From NCBI GenBank assembly GCA_031256695.1, contig JAIRQB010000122.1, positions 1-10,432 on the forward strand: a DNA stretch of 10,432 nucleotides, given 5' to 3'. Of this stretch, positions 5,541 to 10,432 are shown one piece after another. The notes beneath the pieces were generated by a model. The model made no database searches. It was not told the DNA's origin and worked only from the letters and a program-made list of their open reading frames with translations. The DNA comes from Elusimicrobiota bacterium. GTDB lineage: Bacteria > Elusimicrobiota > Endomicrobiia > Endomicrobiales > Endomicrobiaceae. How positions within the stretch are numbered: the first letter of the stretch is position 1; each line of letters starts with the position of its first letter. The position numbers and the translations under genes are program-made.

Positions 5541-6560
5541 CTACAAAATCTTGTAAAAACTCCCTTTAGTATTTCCGCCTCTTTTTTCTATACGCCCTTT
5601 TTCTATTAAACCTTTGACTATAGCATTGACCTGTTGCCTTGAAACTTTTAAGAACTTTACCGCATCGCCTGCCGTAAATTCGCCGACATTTACAAATTTA
5701 TTTAATACTCGGCTCTCGCCCGCAGTCAATCTCATTGAAACCGTAATTTGAGAGAGAGAATTTTTAGCCTTTGCTATAGCGCTTTGCAAAGAGTATTTTA
5801 AACCGTCTGTAAAATATTCAAGCCACTGCGTCAAATTGCCTCGGTCTGCCTTTGAAAGTTTGTCGGAATACAACTTTCTATCCGTATCGTAAAAATCATC
5901 AAGAATAAAATACTTATTTATTTGATAGCCGTTTTGCATTAGAAACAAAGCGGTAAGAAGCCTGCCCGTCCTGCCGTTTCCGTCAATAAACGGATGCAGA
6001 TATACATATTGATGATGAAAAATGCCCGCCCTGATAATAGGCAAAATCTGTGCGCTCTCTTGCGCCCATTCAAATAATTCGCCCAAATGTTTTTTTATTT
6101 CCTCTCTTTTATGATAAGGGGGATTGTGCTTAATAATAGTTTCTATGCCTTTCGGCGTTCTGATTCGGTTTCCTACAACTACGGCGGCATTTCTTATCTG
6201 CCCCGCTATTTTGTCTTTTACTCCCGTCAAAAGTTCTCTATGAATCTCAAGCAAAGTTTTAATGTCAAAAGTCCTGCAAGAGGGAAGTTTTTTTAGAATG
6301 CCGAAATAATTGACTGCTTCTTTCTCATCTCTTGTAGATGGAACTCTGCCGCCGAGCAAGAGATTTGTGACTTCGGCAAGAGATAAAGCATTCCCCTCTA
6401 TACTGTTTGAAATAAACGAGGATTGGACAAGATTATTCCTCTCTAAATTCAGCCATAAACTTTTAGGCAAATGCAGGCTTTCTATTTGCCCGTATAATCT
6501 CTCTACAGCCGAAACGCTTGAGAGCAGTTTTGAAGTTAAATTGTATTTAGGCTTAAACAT
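5541..6560 (-). CDS. Fic-family AMP-transferase, class II, with C-terminal winged helix
   Basis: A 339-residue protein of the SoFic type. The N-terminal Fic_N domain carries the self-inhibitory helix motif (S/T)xxxE(G/N) as Ser51-N-S-I-Glu55-Gly56, so it restrains its own activity and needs no separate antitoxin. The Fic core has the intact motif HPFIDGNGRTGR (189-200): catalytic His189, Asp193 and Asn195 for metal-nucleotide binding, and Arg197 and Arg200 for phosphates. Residues 275-339 look like a winged helix (LKVSRQQVNAIVKGLIEKG as helix-turn-helix, then an RGG wing). Family members move AMP from ATP to Thr, Ser or Tyr of target proteins; the target here is unknown. The frame is open to 6632, but those 24 extra residues are the translation of a 12-bp repeat array, so I place the start at the ATG at 6560. 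It has only a poor Shine-Dalgarno. It stands between a terminator and rlmN, probably as its own unit. Confidence 0.88.
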   Translation of the reverse strand: MFKPKYNLTSKLLSSVSAVERLYGQIESLHLPKSLWLNLERNNLVQSSFISNSIEGNALSLAEVTNLLLGGRVPSTRDEKEAVNYFGILKKLPSCRTFDIKTLLEIHRELLTGVKDKIAGQIRNAAVVVGNRIRTPKGIETIIKHNPPYHKREEIKKHLGELFEWAQESAQILPIIRAGIFHHQYVYLHPFIDGNGRTGRLLTALFLMQNGYQINKYFILDDFYDTDRKLYSDKLSKADRGNLTQWLEYFTDGLKYSLQSAIAKAKNSLSQITVSMRLTAGESRVLNKFVNVGEFTAGDAVKFLKVSRQQVNAIVKGLIEKGRIEKRGGNTKGSFYKIL

Positions 6561-6566
6561 AATTTG

Positions 6567-6596
6567 ATTATCCGTTATTGTCAACATTATTGTCAA
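6567..6596 (-). promoter_or_regulatory. Probable fic promoter within the repeat array
   Basis: The fourth repeat supplies a perfect TTGACA (6596-6591), followed after 18 nt by GATAAT (6572-6567, 5/6 match to TATAAT). A start 7 nt beyond the -10 box falls on the A of the ATG at 6560, which would make the mRNA leaderless. The other four repeats offer further TTGACA boxes without equally good -10 partners. Confidence 0.55.
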
Positions 6597-6632
6597 GTTT
6601 ATTGTCAACCATATTGTCAACTCTATTGTCAA
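6576..6632. repeat. Five-copy 12-bp tandem array of TATTGTCAA (TTGACAATA on the minus strand)
   Basis: The 9-mer TATTGTCAA is exact at 6576-6584, 6588-6596, 6600-6608, 6612-6620 and 6624-6632, strictly every 12 bp, with variable 3-nt spacers. Each unit contains the odd dyad TTG-N-CAA and, read on the minus strand, a consensus -35 hexamer TTGACA. Because 12 is a multiple of 3, the array also reads as an open LTI-type four-residue repeat in the fic frame. The conserved 9-mers with changing spacers suggest selection on DNA sites rather than recent slippage. Confidence 0.85.
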
Positions 6633-6658
6633 GTATTAAACGGCAATGTTTACGGCAT

Positions 6659-6700
6659 AAAAAACAAGAAAGCAGACGGCGCTTGCGCTGTCTGCTTTCT
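6659..6700 (-). terminator. Intrinsic terminator of the tRNA-His transcript
   Basis: A 15-bp stem (6667-6681 with 6686-6700, one G-U) has a 4-nt loop. On the minus strand it is followed by TTG and six T's (6664-6659). It lies 34 nt after tRNA-His and separates that gene from fic. Confidence 0.85.
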
Positions 6701-6733
6701 CCTGTCCGTTGAAACTAACAGATTACATTTATA

Positions 6734-6811
6734 TGGGGCGAACGACGGGGCTTGAACCCGCAACCTTCGGTTCCACAAACCGACGCTCTAACCAATTGAG
6801 CTACGATCGCC
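6734..6811 (-). tRNA. tRNA-His (anticodon GTG)
   Basis: The cloverleaf has the histidine identity pair G-1 (6811) opposite C73 (6737). The acceptor stem GCGATCG/CGTTCGC has a U5-U68 mismatch; the D-arm is GCTC/GAGC; the anticodon stem TCGGT/ACCGA encloses TTGTGGA with anticodon GTG; the T-arm is GCGGG-TTCAAGC-CCCGT. CCA follows C73 (6736-6734), unlike the other two tRNAs in the window, so it may be encoded or a chance match. The gene has its own promoter and terminator. Confidence 0.94.
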
Positions 6812-6847
6812 GTTTTTATTATCTAAAAAAAGTAAAAGTGGAAAATC

Positions 6848-6876
6848 GTTATAAGCGTTCAAAAAACTGTTTTCAA
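6848..6876 (-). promoter_or_regulatory. Promoter of tRNA-His
   Basis: TTGAAA (6876-6871, 5/6) and TATAAC (6853-6848, 5/6) are spaced by 17 nt on the minus strand. Transcription would begin about 30 nt before the tRNA, leaving a short 5' leader for RNase P. The surrounding stretch 6812-6945 holds nothing else I can identify. Confidence 0.6.
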
Positions 6877-6945
6877 CGGGCGGGAGTTTAGCAAAAATTA
6901 AGTAGAAAAAATGCAAAGCGAAACCCGCAAGATGAAACAGCGTAT

Positions 6946-7782
6946 TTAATAGGCGTTTGACGGTTCTAATATGTATACAACTACATCTCTAAACATCCAA
7001 GGTTTTTCTTCTTCGGCATTGTTGACGCCCAAATCTATTCTATTTCCTTTTATTGCATTGCCCGTATCTCCCGCATAGCCGTATCCAAAACCTGAAACAA
7101 AAACGCGGGTTCTCAACGGTATCACAGACGGGTCAACTGCAACTATGCCCCTTTGCATTTTTTGTCCTAAAAAAGTGATTGTGCCGTCGCCCCAAGCGAG
7201 AGGGTCCCCTGGATAATAGGCTGTCGCTGTCATATTTATTCTATCCGCTTTTGAGAGGTCGTAAATCTTTTCAACTTGCCCGTCTTTTGTTAAAAGAACT
7301 AAACGAAAGTATTCTTTTGCAATGCTTCTTTGCCTCAAAACTTCAGAATTTTTCAAAATATCATTGTGGAAAATTTCAGCAATGTCGGAGAGAATAGTTT
7401 TCTCAACGCCTTTTTGAAGTTCAACTGTTCTCAGATTTGAAGAGTATTGCCGGCTCCATAAAACTCTAAACGGAATCTCTTTTTTTTCCTTTCTAATTTT
7501 TTGAGAGACTTTTACAATTTCAAGCGTAAAAGCGGGTTCAATAGGAAGTTTTAAATCATAATTTACAATTTTGTCTTTTCCTATTTTGATGCCGTTTAAG
7601 TTCAAAACCCTTTCTGCAGAAACGCTTTTATAGGCGGGCATTATGTAGAAGGATTCCCCGCAATAGTCAATATAACTGTAAAGCCTGTAAAGATTAAACA
7701 TAGCCGAAAACTTATAGAAAAAAGCAATAAATAAAACTATAAAAATTATTTTGCTAAAAGATATAAAAAGATTTTTATTCAT
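6946..7782 (-). CDS. Membrane-anchored 3D-domain protein (cell-wall hydrolase-like)
   Basis: 278 residues. One N-terminal hydrophobic segment (about 8-28) serves as a membrane anchor or uncleaved signal. The middle (about 100-175) resembles a G5-type domain in layout, with less certainty. The C-terminus (about 183-275) is a 3D domain: MTATAYYPGDP (184-194), GIVAVDPSVIPLRTRVFV (212-229) and AGDTGNAIKGNRIDLGV (237-253), with the three name-giving aspartates Asp217, Asp239 and Asp250. This double-psi barrel fold is shared with MltA-type lytic transglycosylases and the YabE/YuiC group, which act on peptidoglycan outside the cytoplasmic membrane. The substrate here is inferred. Its ATG lies inside the end of the radical SAM gene (8-nt overlap) with no strong Shine-Dalgarno, indicating translational coupling. 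It is the last gene of the operon; no clear terminator follows. Confidence 0.8.
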   Translation of the reverse strand: MNKNLFISFSKIIFIVLFIAFFYKFSAMFNLYRLYSYIDYCGESFYIMPAYKSVSAERVLNLNGIKIGKDKIVNYDLKLPIEPAFTLEIVKVSQKIRKEKKEIPFRVLWSRQYSSNLRTVELQKGVEKTILSDIAEIFHNDILKNSEVLRQRSIAKEYFRLVLLTKDGQVEKIYDLSKADRINMTATAYYPGDPLAWGDGTITFLGQKMQRGIVAVDPSVIPLRTRVFVSGFGYGYAGDTGNAIKGNRIDLGVNNAEEEKPWMFRDVVVYILEPSNAY

Positions 7783-8377
7783 TGTCTTGCAGATATGGAC
7801 GCAGTCTAAAATTTAGATGCGCATTCTTTGCGAGCGCTTCTATTTTTGAAACGTCAAGAGACGGGAGAGACACTGCGGTAATTGTAACCTCTGGAATACA
7901 ATTTTTAGCCTCTTTTGCAAATTTAAGAATTTCGTCAAAAGATTCTTCGCCAAAGGCAGGCTTATTTATTTCATTATGCTCTTTTGGATTTGAGCCGTTT
8001 AAAGATATTGAAATTGCATCAACTAATCCTTTTAGGCGCGGCAATATATTTTTGCCGTAAAATTTATTTGCAAGTCCAGCCGTATTTATCCTTATCTTTG
8101 CGCCTTTTTCTTTGAGAACACGGCAGACTTCTACAACAGTTTCAAGCCTTGTCAAAGCGTCTCCGTATCCGCAAAAAACTATTTCTTTATACTTTTTTAC
8201 ATCTCCGATTGCAGATAAAATCTGCTCTATGCTCGGCTCTGCGTCTAATTTCAAATCGTTTCCGTAAAATTTATTGTCCCATTTGTTTTTTATGCAATAA
8301 GGACAAGCCATCATACAGCGGTTTGTGATATTCAAATATCCATTTTCGCCTAAAGTGTAAAAAATTGTATTTTTCAT
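7775..8377 (-). CDS. TatD-linked radical SAM protein
   Basis: 200 residues from the ATG at 8377. The frame is open upstream but inside tatD, and this start gives the ATGA overlap typical of coupled genes. The radical SAM Fe-S motif is Cys21-x3-Cys25-x2-Cys28 (CMMACPYC). It is followed by FCGYGDALTR, where the family normally has a Gly-Glu-Pro type motif, and by RINTAGLAN and ISISLNG strands of the partial TIM barrel. It matches the small radical SAM family named for being encoded next to TatD, which has no established reaction. It has no SPASM or other auxiliary-cluster domain and few extra cysteines. Placement between tatD and a cell-wall protein gives no firm clue to its substrate. The upstream AGGCGG is a modest ribosome binding site. 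Confidence 0.85.
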   Translation of the reverse strand: MKNTIFYTLGENGYLNITNRCMMACPYCIKNKWDNKFYGNDLKLDAEPSIEQILSAIGDVKKYKEIVFCGYGDALTRLETVVEVCRVLKEKGAKIRINTAGLANKFYGKNILPRLKGLVDAISISLNGSNPKEHNEINKPAFGEESFDEILKFAKEAKNCIPEVTITAVSLPSLDVSKIEALAKNAHLNFRLRPYLQDNE

Positions 8378-9150
8378 TTTTGACCGCCTAAAAAAAGTCT
8401 TTCCGCATTTGTATATGTTGCCGCGCAAACTTCCTCAATTGAAATGTTTTTAATCTCGGCAAGTTTCTCTGCAATTTCTAAAACGAAAGATGGCTCGCTT
8501 CTCTTTCCGCGCTCATTTTGCGGCGCGCGGTATGGGCAATCCGTCTCAATTAAAAGATTTGACAATGGAGCGTCGGCTATTACATTTCTAATCTCTTGCG
8601 CTTTAGGATAAGTAATTGTTGAACACACTCCGAGCATAAAACCCATATCTATATAAATTTTCGCCTCTTGCATTGAGCCGTCAAAAGAATGGATAACTCC
8701 GCTCGGCACTCTCTTATACTCTTTTAATATTGAGATGACATCAAGCCCTGAATTTCTGCTATGAATGACAATAGGCTTATTTACTTCCGCCGCTATATCT
8801 ATTTGCCTTTTAAAAACTTTTTTTTGCAAATCTTGAGGAGAATAGTTGTAATAATAATCCAATCCTGCCTCTCCTACGGCAACCGCTTTTTTATTCTCTA
8901 AAAGTTTTAAGAGTTTTTTGAAATCCTCATCTACGGCATTTTGAGCCTCGTGTGGATGAATGCCGAAAGTTGTCCATATGCCTTCTTTTTGCGAAAGTTT
9001 AAGCGATTTATCCCAAACTTTTTCCTCGCAGGCTATGTCTATAATAGCGCAAACTCCGCTTTCAAAAGAGCGGTTGATTACCGCTTCTCTGTCCGCGTCA
9101 TAGACTTTATCTGAAATATGAGCGTGAGAATCAATTGCCTTCATTTTCAT
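8374..9150 (-). CDS. tatD: TatD-family metal-dependent hydrolase (DNase)
   Basis: 258 residues with a complete amidohydrolase-type metal site: His9 and His11 (DSHAHISD), Glu94 (VGEAGLDYYY), His130 (PIVIHSRNSG), His154 (VIHSFDGS) and Asp204 (ETDCPYRAP). TatD/YcfH proteins are cytoplasmic, Mg-dependent 3'-5' exonucleases that have been tied to DNA repair and oxidative stress; some members have been assigned D-aminoacyl hydrolase activity. Which member this is cannot be decided here. Start choice: ATGs at 9150 and 9144 and a TTG at 9153 all follow an AAGGA ribosome binding site, and 9150 gives 4-nt spacing while 9144 gives about 10. The start overlaps the end of the DUF218 gene by about 20 nt, and the stop overlaps the radical SAM start. 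Confidence 0.93.
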   Translation of the reverse strand: MKMKAIDSHAHISDKVYDADREAVINRSFESGVCAIIDIACEEKVWDKSLKLSQKEGIWTTFGIHPHEAQNAVDEDFKKLLKLLENKKAVAVGEAGLDYYYNYSPQDLQKKVFKRQIDIAAEVNKPIVIHSRNSGLDVISILKEYKRVPSGVIHSFDGSMQEAKIYIDMGFMLGVCSTITYPKAQEIRNVIADAPLSNLLIETDCPYRAPQNERGKRSEPSFVLEIAEKLAEIKNISIEEVCAATYTNAERLFLGGQK

Positions 9151-9907
9151 CAATTCCTTTTCTTTTTTTTAAAGCGTTTAAATAAAAATTTTTAATTATT
9201 GAGAGAGTCTCGCGGACAAAATTAGCGGGCAGCGTCCATATATCCGTATAAGCCGGATACCCCGCGGCATCAAAACCTAAAGCGGAAGCCATACTCAAAG
9301 CGCGGTAGATATGAAAATTATTCGTGATGACGGCAATTTTATAAGGTTCTCCCTGAAAATATAAATCTAAAATTTCTTTTGAATTTTGCAAATTCTCAAA
9401 AGTGTTTTGAGATTTATCCTCCTCTATAATTAAATCTTTGTCTATGCCTTTTGATAAAAGATAATTTTTCATCTCGGAAGACTCAGACTTATCTTCGCCT
9501 TTATTCTGCCCGCCCGCCGTTATTATCAAAGCGCTTGGATTGTTTTTATTATATCTAACAGCCTCGTCTAATCTGTATTTAAGCAACGGCGCAGGCTGAC
9601 CGTTTTTTAAAGAAGCGCCTAAAACTATTGCGGCATTTTCTTTATAATCGCCTTTGCTAAAAACTCCTTTGATGATAAAAAGCGCTATTGTGAAAAGAAA
9701 TATAAACAAAGCGGTTAAAGCAAGTTGCGTCAATGATTGAATTCTATGCGGCATTTTTAAATAGTATTTGCCAAGCGCAAAAAAGACGATAGCCGCCGCA
9801 ACAAATATAAAAATTGCCGATGTAAAACCTTCTTTTATAATCAAAAATACGGAATATGCCGCAAAAATAACCCCGAGAACTAAGAAAACTTTTAAAATTA
9901 CATTCAT
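9131..9907 (-). CDS. DUF218 membrane protein (YdcF/SanA-like)
   Basis: 258 residues. Three hydrophobic segments at about 3-23, 29-49 and 60-82 are followed by a DUF218 domain from about 91 on: AAIVLGASLKNGQPAP, then YRLDEAVRYN, ALIITAGGQNKGED, SQNTFENLQNS and IAVITNNFHIYRA, all typical of the family's nucleotide-like fold. Members such as E. coli SanA and ElyC affect cell-envelope integrity and peptidoglycan precursor use; the biochemical reaction is unsettled. The frame is open to 9961, but the ATG at 9907 has the best ribosome binding site (AAGAGG, 9920-9915, 7 nt away) and directly begins the first membrane helix. It follows the alkD-like gene by 67 nt and overlaps tatD, so it may head the coupled DUF218-tatD-radical SAM-3D operon. 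Confidence 0.85.
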   Translation of the reverse strand: MNVILKVFLVLGVIFAAYSVFLIIKEGFTSAIFIFVAAAIVFFALGKYYLKMPHRIQSLTQLALTALFIFLFTIALFIIKGVFSKGDYKENAAIVLGASLKNGQPAPLLKYRLDEAVRYNKNNPSALIITAGGQNKGEDKSESSEMKNYLLSKGIDKDLIIEEDKSQNTFENLQNSKEILDLYFQGEPYKIAVITNNFHIYRALSMASALGFDAAGYPAYTDIWTLPANFVRETLSIIKNFYLNALKKRKGIDENEGN

Positions 9908-9974
9908 TGATTTACCTCTTGTTTTGTTGACTGCGCATTTAAACTTCTGTTCTAAAACCATTGACCTTTAACTC

Positions 9975-10432
9975 TTAACTGTTCATATATTTCCGTCTTT
10001 CTTTTTCAGAAAGTTTCTCTATTGAATATCTCAGCATAGTTCTCGGCATCTCTTTACAATACTTATCCAAAAAACCGCGCAAAACCGCTATATCTTTTTT
10101 GCCCGTCTCTCTTAACATCCAGCCCGAAGCCTTGTGTATTAAATCGTGTTTATGCCCTAAAAAATAAGAGCATAATTTTAATATCTCTTGAAAATGCCCG
10201 CGCCTTATAAAATAAAGATTTGAGACGATAGAAATTCTTTCTTTCCAAAGTTGCCCCGATTTTGAAAACTCAAACATAGTTTTTGTCCCGTTTTTAAACC
10301 AAAAATCGCCTGCAATATTTGGAGCGCTCAAATCAACTAAATACCAGTTGTTTATAAAAGCGGTATTCCTGCAATACAAAGAGACAATTTCTTTTTTTTG
10401 ATTTTCACCGCCTTCTCTGTATTTATCAATTA
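9975..10432 (-). CDS. DNA alkylation repair protein, AlkD-like (5'-partial)
   Basis: The gene enters from the right edge. The frame stays open to the window end, giving 152 visible residues and no start codon; the TTG at 10379 lies inside a conserved region and is not a start. The visible part matches the HEAT-like-repeat AlkD family: a DKYREGG stretch, then NNWYLVDLSAP, whose Trp and Asp (four residues apart) correspond to B. cereus AlkD Trp109 and Asp113; an Arg-rich helix at RISIVSNLYFIRRG; and GWMLRETGK, corresponding to the Trp187 region. AlkD removes N3- and N7-alkylpurines without flipping the base. AlkD is about 230 residues long, so roughly 80 are missing beyond the edge. The stop is 67 nt before the DUF218 gene, so the two may be cotranscribed. 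Confidence 0.85.
   Translation of the reverse strand, partial: IDKYREGGENQKKEIVSLYCRNTAFINNWYLVDLSAPNIAGDFWFKNGTKTMFEFSKSGQLWKERISIVSNLYFIRRGHFQEILKLCSYFLGHKHDLIHKASGWMLRETGKKDIAVLRGFLDKYCKEMPRTMLRYSIEKLSEKERRKYMNS

Noticed and set aside
5541..6560. Fic as the toxin of a two-gene toxin-antitoxin pair (FicT/FicA)
   Set aside because: The inhibitory SxxxEG motif is inside the same protein (class II), and no small antitoxin gene lies next to it.
6576..6632. CRISPR array
   Set aside because: Units of 9 bp with 3-bp spacers are far too short for CRISPR, and no cas genes are present.
6661..6700. The strong hairpin between fic and tRNA-His as a transposon end
   Set aside because: It is followed by a U-tract on the strand of tRNA-His and sits where a terminator is expected; there are no flanking target-site repeats.
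6901..6945. Terminator after the 3D-domain gene
   Set aside because: The only candidate, around GCGGGTTTCGC before a T-rich stretch, has a 3-bp stem and is not convincing.
10377..10379. TTG as the start of the alkD-like gene
   Set aside because: The frame remains open to the window edge, and the upstream residues continue the family's conserved sequence, so the gene is simply cut by the edge.

Overview
The window is about 10.4 kb of A+T-rich bacterial chromosome, and nearly every gene lies on the minus strand. The protein families are mostly housekeeping: RlmN, Apt, a DksA-type regulator, a PLP-dependent basic amino acid decarboxylase, TatD with its linked radical SAM partner, a 3D-domain cell-wall protein, a YdcF/SanA-like DUF218 protein and an AlkD-like repair protein. 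There are also three tRNA genes. A PorV/UPF0164-like outer-membrane barrel protein points to a diderm. Together with the low G+C, this would suit an anaerobe of the Elusimicrobiota type or a similar lineage, but that is only an impression from gene content.

Layout, right to left, in the direction of transcription. (1) 10432-6946: a 5'-partial alkD-like gene, a DUF218 membrane protein, tatD, a TatD-linked radical SAM gene and a 3D-domain gene. The last four overlap one another and look like one translationally coupled operon. (2) 6876-6659: tRNA-His(GTG) with its own good promoter and an intrinsic terminator. (3) 6632-5541: a class II Fic AMP-transferase gene preceded by five 12-bp repeats, each carrying a TTGACA box. 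(4) 5433-4405: rlmN. (5) 4361-430: a promoter, then decarboxylase, dksA-like gene, tRNA-Pro(CGG), apt, outer-membrane protein gene and tRNA-Arg(CCT), with gaps of only 15-64 nt, closing at a terminator hairpin near 444-468. Two tRNAs are therefore built into a protein-coding transcription unit.

The left end, 1-401, is different. It holds a cluster of GC-rich palindromic repeats joined in frame to the C-terminal half of an M15 (VanY/endolysin-like) peptidase on the plus strand. This looks like the scar of a mobile or phage-derived segment beside tRNA-Arg.

I did not find a clear new defence or mobile system. The best leads are the TTGACA array before fic (operator, multiple -35 boxes or leaderless start), the palindrome and M15 scar beside tRNA-Arg, the tRNA-punctuated operon, and the tightly overlapped tatD/radical SAM/3D module, whose radical SAM member has no known function.
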